Source: an uncultured Halobacteriovorax sp. (GTDB lineage Bacteria > Bdellovibrionota > Bacteriovoracia > Bacteriovoracales > Bacteriovoracaceae). Taken from it: a stretch of 64,000 nt of DNA. The notes below the pieces were generated by a model. That model saw only the letters and a program-made list of their open reading frames with translations. It was not told where the DNA came from and did no database searches. Of the stretch, positions 33,554-42,914 are shown piece by piece. Location: NCBI GenBank assembly GCA_913061265.1, contig CAJXVS010000002.1, positions 186,001-250,000 of the forward strand, in the 5' to 3' direction. Position 1 is the stretch's first letter; each line of letters begins with the position of its first letter. Both the position numbers and the translations under genes were made by a program.

Positions 33554-34296
33554 AATACTTAGGTGGTATCTGGATTCTTTATAAAAAAGAAGTAAAGGAC
33601 TCATTCTTCTCTCCCATGCTTTATATCTTAACAGCTCTTTTTTGCGTTATTATAGGCTGGCTCTTCTTTAATTACTTAGTGCTCTCTAAAGATGCCACAG
33701 CAGCAGCGAGTCTTACTCAGTCTGTGATTCTTCCTATCTTTGGGAATATTAATTTCATTTTTCTTTTTATGGCGCCTTTGTTAACTATGCGCTGCTTTGC
33801 TGAAGAGAAGAAGTTAAACACTTTAGATCTACTCTTTCATTCTCGCTTACAAAATATTCAAATCATCTTAGGGAAACTTTTCGCAAGTGCCACTTCAGCC
33901 TTCTTTATGCTGTCCTTCACTTTGGTCTTTCCCGTAGTGCTTGCCGTTAGCGGGTATTCAGATTGGGCCATTGTAGCAAGTGGGTATCTAGGAATTTTTC
34001 TTAGTGTTCTAAGTTATTTAGCAGTAGGGATCTTTGCTTCAAGTCTTACGGAAAACCAAGTGGTGGCGGCTCTCGTTGGCTTTTGTCTTCTTCTGGGCTC
34101 AATGCTTTTGGTCATGTCAGCTAATGCTTCACAAAACTATATTGTAGGTCAGATTCTAAGTTACTTATCTATTCCCTTTCACTTTGAGGCCTTTGTAAGA
34201 GGAGCTATGAAGTCTTATAGCTTTATCTACTTTGCAAGCTTTCTAAGCTTCTTCATCTTTTTAACAAGAGAATCTCTTGATTCGAGGAACTGGTAA
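33550..34296 (+). CDS. ABC-2 transporter permease (GldF-like)
   Basis: 248 residues and about six hydrophobic segments (about 20-48, 63-78, 105-132, 138-160, 168-190 and 223-239). APLLTMRCFAEEKKLNTLDLLFHSRL is the conserved cytoplasmic segment between helices 2 and 3 in this family. It overlaps the ATPase gene by 4 bases (ATGA) and shares a base with the next gene. Confidence 0.9.
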   Translation: MKYLGGIWILYKKEVKDSFFSPMLYILTALFCVIIGWLFFNYLVLSKDATAAASLTQSVILPIFGNINFIFLFMAPLLTMRCFAEEKKLNTLDLLFHSRLQNIQIILGKLFASATSAFFMLSFTLVFPVVLAVSGYSDWAIVASGYLGIFLSVLSYLAVGIFASSLTENQVVAALVGFCLLLGSMLLVMSANASQNYIVGQILSYLSIPFHFEAFVRGAMKSYSFIYFASFLSFFIFLTRESLDSRNW

Positions 34297-35822
34297 TGGG
34301 TTCCTGGTATAAACAACTCTTTATCATCTTAAACGGGCTACTCTATCTTGTTTCTATAGCTCTATGGATTGCGATACCAGAGGAACTTGTTTTAAACCTA
34401 AGTGCAACTTCGCTAGCTCTAATCATTACTTTAGTCATGCTGGTTGTTTATAGAAAAGAATTCTATCAGTTTTATATGAGTAGCTTCTTCAGAGGGATGA
34501 GTAAGTCTTTTGTTACAATCGTTCTTCTTTTTGGAATATTAGGTTTTATCAATTATATCTCTTTTAAAAACCCTAAGCAGTGGGATGTCACTGCGAATAA
34601 GAAGAACTCTTTAACAGATCAATCAACTCGCATCCTAAAGACATTAGGTAAAGGGTTAAGGCTGACCATCTTCTCATCTAAGAGTGAACAAGGAACGATA
34701 AGAGCCTTGCTTGATCTCTATCTTTTAGACAATGCTTCTATTGAAATTAATTTTATCGATATTCAAGTCAGGCCAGAACTTGTTAGTAAGTACGGAATTG
34801 AAAAATCTGGAACAGTTCTCGTTCAATTCTCTGGTAAAGAAGAGAAGGTAACAAACCTCTCTGAACTAGCTATAACGAACGCCATTATTAAAGTAAGCCG
34901 AGAAAAGGATCCTATCGTTTTCTATAGTACGGGCCATGGTGAATTAAACTTAAGCGCTAAAGAGAATGAGGGAGGAAGCTATCTTAATCAGCTTCTTGCC
35001 CAGGGAAGTTATGATCTTAGAGCTGTAAAGCTCTCAGCCTATTCAGAACTTCCAAGCTTTGTGGCGGCGCTTATTATATGGGGTCCAAAGCAAGGTTTTC
35101 ATCCTATTGAATTAGAAGTTATCAAGAATTACTTAAAGCGCGGTGGCCGCCTGATGGTGGCCTTAGACCCTAACGTTGATGATGATAAGGTTGCGGATCT
35201 TAGGGAACTGTTAAGCAGTTATGGGGTTGTTATTGGAAATAATCTTGTCGTTGATAGGTTAAAACATATCAATGGAAGTAATGGCTCTGTTCCTATGCTT
35301 GATCGATATCACTCTGAACACGCCATAACTAAAGAATTTAAAGGACAAGTCTTCTTTCCTCTTGTCTCTTCAATCCAAAAGATAGAAGGAAGCAAAGGTA
35401 AGCTCTCCGTACTTGCCCAGAGTTCACCTTTTCCAGCGAGTTGGGCAGAGCTTAGTTTAAAAGAGTTCGTATCAGGAGTGATTACTTACAATCAAGAGGA
35501 AGATACAAAAGGTCCCCTTGGTCTTTACGCCGCATGGGAAGCAAAAGGTACGGCCACAAGGATGATCCTTTCTGGAAACTCAACCTTTGTTATCAATAGT
35601 TATCAAAAGTTCTCCAAAAACTTCTCACTCTTTCTTAACTCTTTAAGTTGGCTAGTGAACGAAGATAGACTGATTTCTTTTAATTTACCAGTCGTCAATG
35701 ACGAGCCGGTCTTTATCAGCGCTCCTCAATTGGGAATCATCTTTTACTTTTCTGTTCTCTTTGCTCCCTTGAGCCTCATCATTATTGCCATTGTTATCTA
35801 TCGGCGAAGGATAAGGTTGTAG
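34296..35822 (+). CDS. GldG-like ABC transport auxiliary protein
   Basis: 508 residues. Three hydrophobic segments near the N-terminus (about 8-27, 32-52 and 67-88) and one at the C-terminus (about 478-500) bracket a 390-residue periplasmic part. It contains KNSLTDQSTRILKTL, VLVQFSGKEEKVTNLSE, PIVFYSTGHGE and GGRLMVALDPN, matching the GldG/ABC_transp_aux pattern. By family knowledge it associates with the permease. It overlaps the permease gene by one base. Confidence 0.85.
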   Translation: MGSWYKQLFIILNGLLYLVSIALWIAIPEELVLNLSATSLALIITLVMLVVYRKEFYQFYMSSFFRGMSKSFVTIVLLFGILGFINYISFKNPKQWDVTANKKNSLTDQSTRILKTLGKGLRLTIFSSKSEQGTIRALLDLYLLDNASIEINFIDIQVRPELVSKYGIEKSGTVLVQFSGKEEKVTNLSELAITNAIIKVSREKDPIVFYSTGHGELNLSAKENEGGSYLNQLLAQGSYDLRAVKLSAYSELPSFVAALIIWGPKQGFHPIELEVIKNYLKRGGRLMVALDPNVDDDKVADLRELLSSYGVVIGNNLVVDRLKHINGSNGSVPMLDRYHSEHAITKEFKGQVFFPLVSSIQKIEGSKGKLSVLAQSSPFPASWAELSLKEFVSGVITYNQEEDTKGPLGLYAAWEAKGTATRMILSGNSTFVINSYQKFSKNFSLFLNSLSWLVNEDRLISFNLPVVNDEPVFISAPQLGIIFYFSVLFAPLSLIIIAIVIYRRRIRL

Positions 35823-37196
35823 ATGAAGAGGATTCTCTTTTTGACACTTATCTTTGCGGGGCTGGCCTTTTATACCTACCAATCTGAGGAGCTAGGCGGA
35901 ATAGCGGAGAAAGAATCAGAATTAAAGAAGCATAAGATGATCGATGCTGAGAACTTAGGTGATATGAGAAAGATATCAACAACAAGCTTTAAGCTGATTC
36001 GTGAAGATGAGTTCTTTATGACAGGTTCTGGAGAACTTGTGGATGGCTTTCGTTTACAAAAATTCTTAGATATCTTAGGCCGGATGCGAGTCAGAAGGTA
36101 CTTAGGTCCTGAGGAATACAACTTAGAAAAAAGAAAATATTTTTTTGATAAAGAGGCTCTTACTTTAACTTTCGAGTTTGATAAAGGTGAGATCGTTTTT
36201 CGTTTAGGAAGAAAACTTGATTTTGATCAAAGCTTTTACATGGAAGTGACTCAAGACGGGCAAACGAAACAAATGGTGGCTTTTGATTCTTCTCCAAACG
36301 AAGGAACTTACGATAAGAAAAATTTTCATAAAAATCCTGAAAAGTATTTGAGATTTAAAACGATGCTCTCTTTAAAAGAGAACTTCTTTATCGATACACA
36401 CCTTTTTAGAAATGAGTTTAAAACCAAGAAGATAGCTTGGAAGAGCTTGAGCCTTAATAATTTAAGAAATAGGGCCTTCTCAATTGATCTTATTGCTCAA
36501 GCAACAACGCCTAAAGCACCAAATGGAATGATGGTTAAGAACGAAGCTATCAATAACTATCTTCAAGAGCTGATCAACTTCAGTGGGCAGTCTTGGTTAA
36601 AAAATGGAGAGCTTGAAGACGAGGTCGCAAGCCTCACCATAGAGAGACAAGATGGAAGCTCTTCTCATATAAAGGTCTTTAAAAAATATAATACACAGCC
36701 TGGTAGTTATATTCACTTAGTTGAAGAAAATAAGATCCTTGCCATTAATCCTAAATCTATAAAGCTGTTCTTTAAAAAGGCTCAAGATTTTTGGGACCTA
36801 AGAGCGATTCCTACGAAGAGACCAAAAGCTATGAAGCTTAGTTTTCCTGAAGAAAAGGAAATAGATGTTGAGTTCAATTACGCTAAGGCTTTTAAAGCTC
36901 TTTCTCCAACTAAAATAGCTGGAGAGGCAGTTAATCTTGCTTTTAAAAACTTAGTAGACCTCTTCTCCGTGGAAGCTGATCAGATATCTGATTTAGATCA
37001 AGCAAGTGATCTAAGTGCTAGCTCTTATGTCGTCAATTGGGGTGGCAATAAGATGATTGAAGGAAGAGAATTTCATGTTATTCTTAAGGAGCAGGAAGTT
37101 ATTTTGGCCAATAAGAAACTTGGTTATAAGCTGCATTATCGGCTCGATAACTTAAATGGTATAGGTTCTAAGCTAAAGGATTTTTTCTTAAAATAA
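35823..37196 (+). CDS. DUF4340-type periplasmic protein
   Basis: 457 residues. A single hydrophobic N-terminal helix (ILFLTLIFAGLAFYTY) acts as signal or anchor. The rest is beta-rich with repeated units (EVTQDGQTKQMVAF; FRLGRKLDFDQSFYMEV) and ends with YKLHYRLDNLNGIG. This layout and the position after a GldG-like gene match the DUF4340 family, which is usually found with GldA/F/G-type ABC systems. The start codon directly follows the GldG stop. Function unknown. Confidence 0.75.
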   Translation: MKRILFLTLIFAGLAFYTYQSEELGGIAEKESELKKHKMIDAENLGDMRKISTTSFKLIREDEFFMTGSGELVDGFRLQKFLDILGRMRVRRYLGPEEYNLEKRKYFFDKEALTLTFEFDKGEIVFRLGRKLDFDQSFYMEVTQDGQTKQMVAFDSSPNEGTYDKKNFHKNPEKYLRFKTMLSLKENFFIDTHLFRNEFKTKKIAWKSLSLNNLRNRAFSIDLIAQATTPKAPNGMMVKNEAINNYLQELINFSGQSWLKNGELEDEVASLTIERQDGSSSHIKVFKKYNTQPGSYIHLVEENKILAINPKSIKLFFKKAQDFWDLRAIPTKRPKAMKLSFPEEKEIDVEFNYAKAFKALSPTKIAGEAVNLAFKNLVDLFSVEADQISDLDQASDLSASSYVVNWGGNKMIEGREFHVILKEQEVILANKKLGYKLHYRLDNLNGIGSKLKDFFLK

Positions 37197-37894
37197 TGAT
37201 CAACTTACTTTCAAACTATATTTACGCTTTTCTGCATCCGTTTAAGACACATACGCTTTTAAATGCCGTGTCTGATCATCAAGTTGATATTAAGGAAAAC
37301 CGTCACTTTCAATTAGTAGAAGATACTCCCACTGGAATGAACGAAGCTGATGATACTGAACTTCATTTTGTAGAGGCCATGAGTATTTCTTGGATCTTTA
37401 TTGTGATTCAAGGCATCTATTCACTATTTGCAATACACTTAGGTTATCAAGCTTTCTCAATGGTTCACGGCGAAGAAGAGGGTTTAACCGCCTTATTGAT
37501 TCCTAATTTTCATAGCCAAGGGAAGAGTCTCGTTTTTTGGGGCATCCTTTTACAGATTGTTTTCTTTCCTCTTTTTATTTGGTTCTATACAAGGCTTTGG
37601 GGCAGCTTCATCAAATTCTTTGCGGACCTCTTTGAAGTTGAAGGAAGAGTAGAGGAAAAGACGAACCAGGTCATCAATCACTCTTTAGTTAGTTATACTT
37701 TTCTTGTTCTACCGGTCTTTGGATCAATGGCCCAAGGGATAGGGATGCTTTTTTATCTGTATGCAGGACTTAAGAACAATTTTAAGTTCTCACATATTCA
37801 AAGCCTCGTAATCCTAGTCTCACCAGTGATATTCCTAGGTTTTACGTTTATACTGCTTCTTGTCATGATCTTGATGGTCGTCATCTCTTTATAA
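37196..37894 (+). CDS. Yip1-like membrane protein
   Basis: 232 residues, about five hydrophobic segments from 60 onward (for example SWIFIVIQGIYSLFAIHLGYQAF and FTFILLLVMILMVVI). The Yip1-like core helices are recognisable only at the fold level. A first hydrophilic part (residues 10-55) lies in the cytoplasm. It overlaps the DUF4340 gene by one base, so it is the last gene of the five-gene cluster. Function unknown. Confidence 0.65.
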   Translation: MINLLSNYIYAFLHPFKTHTLLNAVSDHQVDIKENRHFQLVEDTPTGMNEADDTELHFVEAMSISWIFIVIQGIYSLFAIHLGYQAFSMVHGEEEGLTALLIPNFHSQGKSLVFWGILLQIVFFPLFIWFYTRLWGSFIKFFADLFEVEGRVEEKTNQVINHSLVSYTFLVLPVFGSMAQGIGMLFYLYAGLKNNFKFSHIQSLVILVSPVIFLGFTFILLLVMILMVVISL

Positions 37895-38051
37895 AGTCAG
37901 AAAATATTAAGATTTTTAAAATCCTTAAGTTAATGAAATCAGGAAAGTTTTCCGGCGGCCAGCATTTACTATAGGCCCCTAAGCGGCCAAACTGCCAAGA
38001 CACACATAAAAAAATTTCGGACACTAATATAATATTTTACGAGGGGGTAAC

Positions 38052-38681
38052 GTGTCTCCATTTGCCTTAGCACCAAGTCTTTATGGACATATAGAAGTCG
38101 TTTGCGGACCAATGTTTTCTGGAAAAACAGAAGAGTTGATTCGTAGAGTAAAGCGAGCTCAAATCGCAAGACAGAGAGTTCAGATCTTCAAGCCAATGAT
38201 TGATAATCGTTACCATGATGAAAATGTTGTAAGTCATTCTGCTCAAAGTATTGAGGCTCAGCCTATTGAATGTTCTTCAGATATCCTTGAGCATCTTTAT
38301 GATTCAACAAGAGTAGTGGCCATTGATGAGGTTCAATTCTTCAATGAAGATATTATTCCTATCGTTAAGAAATTAGTTCGAAGAGGAATTAGAGTTATCT
38401 TAGCCGGACTTGATCAAGACTATAGGGGCGTTCCTTTTGGTCCTATCCCTCACTTAATGGCCGTGGCCGATAGAGTGGATAAGGTGCAAGCTATTTGTAC
38501 TGTTTGTGGTGCCCCTGCAACTAAAACCTTTAGAAAGAATGTTGAAGACGACGCTCAAGTTCTCGTTGGTGAAACTGATCTTTATGAAGCTAGATGTGGA
38601 AATCACTTTGAGTATCATGAAGAAGAAGAGCTTATTAGCTATAGAAAAGCTGCTCCTGAGCCCACTGAAACTTCTATTTAG
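38052..38681 (+). CDS. tdk: thymidine kinase
   Basis: 209 residues from a GTG preceded by GAGGGGG. The P-loop GPMFSGKTEELI (about 18-29), the catalytic-region AIDEVQFF, and the zinc ligands CTVCGAPATKT ... RCGNHFE identify type II thymidine kinase. It phosphorylates thymidine with ATP in the salvage pathway. A predator or scavenger might use it to take up host nucleosides (inference). Its stop overlaps the promoter region of hpt. Confidence 0.95.
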   Translation: MSPFALAPSLYGHIEVVCGPMFSGKTEELIRRVKRAQIARQRVQIFKPMIDNRYHDENVVSHSAQSIEAQPIECSSDILEHLYDSTRVVAIDEVQFFNEDIIPIVKKLVRRGIRVILAGLDQDYRGVPFGPIPHLMAVADRVDKVQAICTVCGAPATKTFRKNVEDDAQVLVGETDLYEARCGNHFEYHEEEELISYRKAAPEPTETSI

Positions 38682-38690
38682 AGACTAACC

Positions 38691-38717
38691 TTGAAAATCA
38701 GTCTCTTATGCTATAAT
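38691..38717 (+). promoter_or_regulatory. extended -10 promoter upstream of hpt
   Basis: TTGAAA (38691-38696), 15 bases, then TGCTATAAT at 38709-38717. The TG extension makes the short spacer tolerable. It lies 41 bases before the hpt ATG and overlaps a GAGACT/AGTCTC hairpin (38681-38705) that begins at the tdk stop, so a terminator and promoter may share this stretch. Confidence 0.55.
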
Positions 38718-38757
38718 TCTAACAGTCTCAATTAAGGACAAAATCCGGGAGGCTGTT

Positions 38758-39285
38758 ATGGCCATTGATGTATACCTATCTGAAGAAAAAATCCAAAAAA
38801 GAATTGCTGAACTTGGGGCAGAGATCTCAAAAGATTATGCGGGAGAAGAGGAAGTCATCGTTGTTGGTGTCTTAAACGGCTCCTTTATCTTTATGGCCGA
38901 TCTAGTAAGAAAGTTAGATCTTCCAGTTCAGATGGAGTTCCTTGGAGCTTCTTCATATGGCGATGAAACAGAATCATCAGGAAATGTTAAGATTCATTTA
39001 GATCTTAGAAAAGATATCTCAGGTAAGCATGTCCTTCTCGTTGAAGATATTGTCGATACCGGAAATACAATTAAAGCGCTTCAAGAATTACTCTCAGGAA
39101 GAAATGCTAAGTCTGTTAAGGTTTGTTCATTTCTCTTTAAGCCAGCTAGGCTAGTTCATAAAGTTAAAATAGATTACTTAGCTTTTGAAATAGAAGATCA
39201 CTTCGTTATTGGTTATGGTCTTGATTATGCTGGTCGATACAGAGAGCTTCCTTATGTTGGAATTTGGTCAGAAGAGGAAAAGTAG
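38758..39285 (+). CDS. hpt: hypoxanthine phosphoribosyltransferase
   Basis: 175 residues, starting after GGGAGG. The PRPP-binding motif VLLVEDIVDTGNT (about 92-104) and GVLNGSFIFMADL identify a type I phosphoribosyltransferase of the hypoxanthine/guanine class. FVIGYGLDYAGRYRELPYVG is the purine-binding end typical of Hpt. It salvages hypoxanthine or guanine to IMP or GMP. The stop overlaps the GTG of the next gene by one base. Confidence 0.94.
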   Translation: MAIDVYLSEEKIQKRIAELGAEISKDYAGEEEVIVVGVLNGSFIFMADLVRKLDLPVQMEFLGASSYGDETESSGNVKIHLDLRKDISGKHVLLVEDIVDTGNTIKALQELLSGRNAKSVKVCSFLFKPARLVHKVKIDYLAFEIEDHFVIGYGLDYAGRYRELPYVGIWSEEEK

Positions 39286-40295
39286 TGACTATTGAAGTTA
39301 ATGGCTCTGTAAGAGTCGACTTAGTAGGGGGAACCCTCGATTTAAGCCCAATAAATTTAATCTTAAAAGACGTTGTAACAATGAACGTTGCTACTTCGCT
39401 TATGGCGAATGTAAAACTGACTAAGATTAAAGAAGACCATATCCATTTTATTTCTAAAGATTACGAGAGTGAGAATAAATTCTCTCTCTCTTCTTTTACA
39501 GAAGAGAATTTAAATGGGGATACCTTTGGACCTTTGAAGTTTCTTTGCCAGGTTTTAGCCTATTTTAAAATTAAAACAGGAATTAAGATTGAATTAGAAT
39601 CCGGTTCTCCGGCAGGAGCTGGGCTCGGTGGATCATCTGCCATGGGTGTAAGTTTCTATTCAGCACTTTGTGAATTCTTTGATAGGGAACTTGATAAAGA
39701 CCAGGCGATTAAAGTTGTTAATGGAATTGAATCTAGAATCTTAGATAGCGGGCCTGCTGGTTATCAAGATTATTACCCCGCTCTTCATGGGGGAGTCCTG
39801 GCCCTTCATCCTAGTGTTGATTCAATCAAGGTAGAGCAGCTTTTTTCAAAAGAACTTAAAAAGGCTCTCGAAGAGTCGATCACTCTCGTTTACAGTGGTG
39901 AGCAGCGCCACTCAGGAATGAATAATTGGGAAGTTTATAAAGGCTTCTTTGATAAAAATTATGAAATGCGTTCTGGGTTGCAAGAAATATCTAAGATAAG
40001 CCAACAAGCTTATCAGGCTTTAAAAGCAGGTGATTATGCACTTCTTCTAAAAAAAATCAGTGAAGAAGGGGAAATTAGAAAGAATCAATTCCCAGGAATT
40101 GTGACTCCTTCTATGAAATCACTGTATAATAATCTTAAGGAGACGGTTCCAAATCTCGGTATGAAGATTTGTGGTGCCGGAGGTGGTGGATGCTTTTTAT
40201 TAATCCATGATCCTGCTAGTTCAGACTTAGTATCTAAATCTATTTTAGAAGCAGGTATGAAGAAGCTAGAGTTTCATATCGAATCCCCCCTTTAG
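39285..40295 (+). CDS. GHMP-family small-molecule kinase
   Basis: 336 residues from a GTG at 39285, directly coupled to hpt (TAGTG). An upstream TTG would extend into hpt. The GHMP ATP-binding motif PAGAGLGGSSAMG (about 110-122) is clear, and GMKICGAGGGGCFL near the end is the second glycine loop. The N-terminal VRVDLVGGTLDL resembles sugar kinases such as HddA/FkpA-type heptose or fucose kinases, with GPAGYQDYY at the middle. The phosphate acceptor is not certain; it could be a heptose-7-phosphate or another sugar. Confidence 0.85.
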   Translation: MTIEVNGSVRVDLVGGTLDLSPINLILKDVVTMNVATSLMANVKLTKIKEDHIHFISKDYESENKFSLSSFTEENLNGDTFGPLKFLCQVLAYFKIKTGIKIELESGSPAGAGLGGSSAMGVSFYSALCEFFDRELDKDQAIKVVNGIESRILDSGPAGYQDYYPALHGGVLALHPSVDSIKVEQLFSKELKKALEESITLVYSGEQRHSGMNNWEVYKGFFDKNYEMRSGLQEISKISQQAYQALKAGDYALLLKKISEEGEIRKNQFPGIVTPSMKSLYNNLKETVPNLGMKICGAGGGGCFLLIHDPASSDLVSKSILEAGMKKLEFHIESPL

Positions 40296-40313
40296 CGAAC
40301 CTATTTAAAATCT

Positions 40314-41279
40314 ATGGCAAATCAAAAGATTGCTGGCATGAGTATGAAAGGTGGTAGAAAAGATAAGTTCTTTTTCTGCCTCTTAGAATATTTTCCCGAG
40401 CATGAAAGATGGGCCTTGAAATCTCTTCTTCAATTAAAAGACGAATCTGGAATTGACCGAGAAGATATTGTTCGAAACTGGATTGAAAAATTTGAAGTCA
40501 AAGACCTCGTCGTTGATTTCCCTCTAAGCGAACCTGCCTGCCATCCTTGCTCTCTTGATTGTCCAGGAATCACAAACTGCGAAGTTGAAGAAGTTAAGAA
40601 TATTAACGACCTTATTACTGAGCTGATTAAAGAAGACCAGAGATTAGCGGATGAGAATCCAAAGAGGTATGAGCAAAAAAGAAATAGCCACGATGAAATA
40701 GATTATTCCCGAGACGTCTTTCATAAAGAATCTCATGAGCATATTCTAAGTAGGTCTTTTAAAAGAAGGCTCAAAAAAGGCTACCTTCCTTACTGGAACC
40801 GACCTATTGATCTTTGGGTATGGAATTTTTATTACGATCAACTTCTTGACCTCTTTAATTCAAGCTATGATTCTTTTGGTAATACTAGTCTTATGATCCT
40901 CTCTAGGTTTAGTTACCTAAGAAGACATTTCCCAAGTGATTTAAAATTATATGAATCCTTTGGCCCTATTATTTTAATAGAGCTTCTAAGATCAGGAATC
41001 ATTAAGAAAAAACATATTCAAAACTTTAATGATATCGAATTAGGTATCGAAACAAGAATTGATCTTGTTCAAAAGATAGAGAAAGAGGCGAATCTATTTA
41101 TCTATGATCATGACTTTGAAGTCTTAATTAAGAACCCGCACGCCTTTGATTCTTTTATGTTGGCCCTCTCTGGTATGCAGTCTCTAAGTGGAATGGCGAG
41201 AGACTTACCTATCTGGACTAGGCCTAAAGAGACTAGCTTTCTTGTTCCTAACTTTTCTCTTGATAAGGATAAACCCTAA
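40314..41279 (+). CDS. cytoplasmic protein with a CxxC-CxxxxxC cluster, unknown
   Basis: 321 residues, no signal peptide. ACHPCSLDCPGITNC (about 75-89) holds four cysteines in the spacing CxxC-x3-C-x5-C, a plausible zinc or Fe-S site. The preceding VKDLVVDFPLSEP resembles the DxPL segment of some RNase H-fold (DUF429-like) proteins, but I cannot confirm this. The gene begins 19 bases after the kinase gene. Its end overlaps the convergent gene at 41248 by 32 bases. Confidence 0.7.
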   Translation: MANQKIAGMSMKGGRKDKFFFCLLEYFPEHERWALKSLLQLKDESGIDREDIVRNWIEKFEVKDLVVDFPLSEPACHPCSLDCPGITNCEVEEVKNINDLITELIKEDQRLADENPKRYEQKRNSHDEIDYSRDVFHKESHEHILSRSFKRRLKKGYLPYWNRPIDLWVWNFYYDQLLDLFNSSYDSFGNTSLMILSRFSYLRRHFPSDLKLYESFGPIILIELLRSGIIKKKHIQNFNDIELGIETRIDLVQKIEKEANLFIYDHDFEVLIKNPHAFDSFMLALSGMQSLSGMARDLPIWTRPKETSFLVPNFSLDKDKP

Positions 41280-41706
41280 GTCCGAATGCATTGAAGGCCA
41301 TAAGCCCTCCTAGTGCTACGAATATGATGGCGGCAGGGGGAGAATCAGCAAAGACAGAGAATCCCCATAGTGGAAAAAGTAGAGCAGCAGACCAAGCGTA
41401 AAGCTTAAGGTAGGCGATGGCAGCTTTCTTATTTTTATTATAAAGAACATAATTAACAATATGAATGAGGGCGGCTAAGCCCAAGAGCATGATTAAGCTT
41501 TGGGTCATAAGCGTGTAAAGACCTTCTAAATGAGCGCTATCAAGACCTTGCCCTTTTGCAGCAATTTCAATGAGTTGATCAATATTCTCTTTGTTCGTAA
41601 ATTTTTTATAGATATAGTAAAAAGTCCAAATATCAGCGAATATAAAGAAAACAGTACTGTTATTTCTAAACTTGGATAAACCCATTTTGTCGAAGAACTT
41701 TCTCAT
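41248..41706 (-). CDS. small polytopic membrane protein, unknown
   Basis: 152 residues. Four hydrophobic segments (about 19-33, 66-87, 98-117 and 124-142) fit a small polytopic inner-membrane protein. The N-terminus is basic. The end overlaps the convergent unknown gene by 32 bases, so one of the two stops may differ, or the overlap is real. Divergent from the antiporter gene (51 bases). No family recognised. Confidence 0.75.
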   Translation of the reverse strand: MRKFFDKMGLSKFRNNSTVFFIFADIWTFYYIYKKFTNKENIDQLIEIAAKGQGLDSAHLEGLYTLMTQSLIMLLGLAALIHIVNYVLYNKNKKAAIAYLKLYAWSAALLFPLWGFSVFADSPPAAIIFVALGGLMAFNAFGLRVYPYQEKS

Positions 41707-41757
41707 TTATTGCCTTTAAGCTAAGATTAGATACCTCTAATTATATGGTTTAAAATT

Positions 41758-42687
41758 ATGCTCGCACAAGTACTGCTTTTGGTTCTCGCTATTGGAATCC
41801 TCTATTTCGGAGCTGAGTTTGCTTTAGATAGTGCTGAGAAGATTGGCTTCTACTTTGGTCTATCTCCTTTAGTCATTGGTCTTCTCATTGTAGGCTTTGG
41901 AACTTCTCTACCTGAGTTCTTTGTTAGCCAGCTCGCCAGTTATCGTGGCCACCCCGAAATCGCTCTTGGAAATATTGTAGGCTCTAATATTGCTAACCTC
42001 TTTTTAATTCTCGGGGTTTCAGGAATCATTACGACCCTAGTGGTACAGAAAAGAGAAATTAAAATTCAATTCTTTATTCATATAATTCTTACCTTGGCTT
42101 TGATCGGAGTTCTAACTTACGGGAAGCTTAACTTCTTGACGCTTGGAGTATTTAGTCTTTTCTTCCTTCTCTATCTTTTTCAAACCTTCCAAGAGATGAA
42201 GAAGGGGAGGATCGAAGCTTCTCCAGATGACGAGAGCCCTGAAAAGATTGGTCTTATGACGACTGGGAAACTTATCCTAGGCTTTGCTTTGCTTTACGCA
42301 GGAGGAGAGCTCTTAGTCTTAAGCGGTACCAAGATAGGAGAACTTTTAGGAGTTAGCTCTTATATTATCTCGGCCATCTTCATCGCTTTTGGGACTAGTT
42401 TTCCAGAGCTTGTAACGGCCCTGATCGCATGCATCAAAAAGAAGGATACTGAACTGATAACTGGGAATATCATCGGCTCGAATATCTTTAATGTTGCCTT
42501 TGTTCTGGGCTCATTAGGGTTCTACGATATTGAGATCAAACAGAGCTTTCACGTAGAGCTCTGTCTTATTGGCGGGGCTGCTCTTTATCTAATGCTCCTA
42601 CCATTGATCAAAAAGAACTTCGGGAAGCTCTCGGGGCTAATCTTCCTCAGTGGCTATGGTTACGCTGTCTTTCATTGGGTTTCTTGA
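41758..42687 (+). CDS. YrbG-type calcium/sodium antiporter
   Basis: 309 residues and about ten hydrophobic segments. Two internally repeated alpha motifs mark the CaCA superfamily: GFGTSLPEFFVS ... ALGNIVGSNIANLFL (about 46-83) and AFGTSFPELVTAL ... ITGNIIGSNIFNVAFV (about 215-252). The acidic residues that bind cations (PE in both repeats) are intact. The family exchanges Ca2+ for Na+ or K+ across the inner membrane. Confidence 0.92.
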   Translation: MLAQVLLLVLAIGILYFGAEFALDSAEKIGFYFGLSPLVIGLLIVGFGTSLPEFFVSQLASYRGHPEIALGNIVGSNIANLFLILGVSGIITTLVVQKREIKIQFFIHIILTLALIGVLTYGKLNFLTLGVFSLFFLLYLFQTFQEMKKGRIEASPDDESPEKIGLMTTGKLILGFALLYAGGELLVLSGTKIGELLGVSSYIISAIFIAFGTSFPELVTALIACIKKKDTELITGNIIGSNIFNVAFVLGSLGFYDIEIKQSFHVELCLIGGAALYLMLLPLIKKNFGKLSGLIFLSGYGYAVFHWVS

Positions 42688-42847
42688 TTTTAAGATCTTT
42701 TTATTTAAATAATTGCCTCTTTCTAGGTATTTACGAATAATTACATAGGTGATTTGTAGACTCTTGGCGTTATTTGCGTGAATTCAGTAAGTTAACATAG
42801 GTAACTATCTATTTATGTTATGGATATTACTAAGGAAGCTCCAATCT

Positions 42848-42877
42848 TTGACCCAAATTAACATTTCTAGATATGAT
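42848..42877 (+). promoter_or_regulatory. sigma-70 promoter of small lipoprotein gene
   Basis: TTGACC (42848-42853), 18 bases, then TATGAT (42872-42877), about 38 bases before the ATG at 42915. Confidence 0.6.
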
Positions 42878-42914
42878 TTTCTTGTGGGGTTTTAAAGGAA
42901 CGAGGAGGTTTCTT

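Noticed and set aside
42761-42780. Sigma-54-like TTGGCGTTATTTGC near 42768
   Set aside because: The GG and GC elements are two bases too close for sigma-54 contact, and a good sigma-70 promoter lies further downstream.
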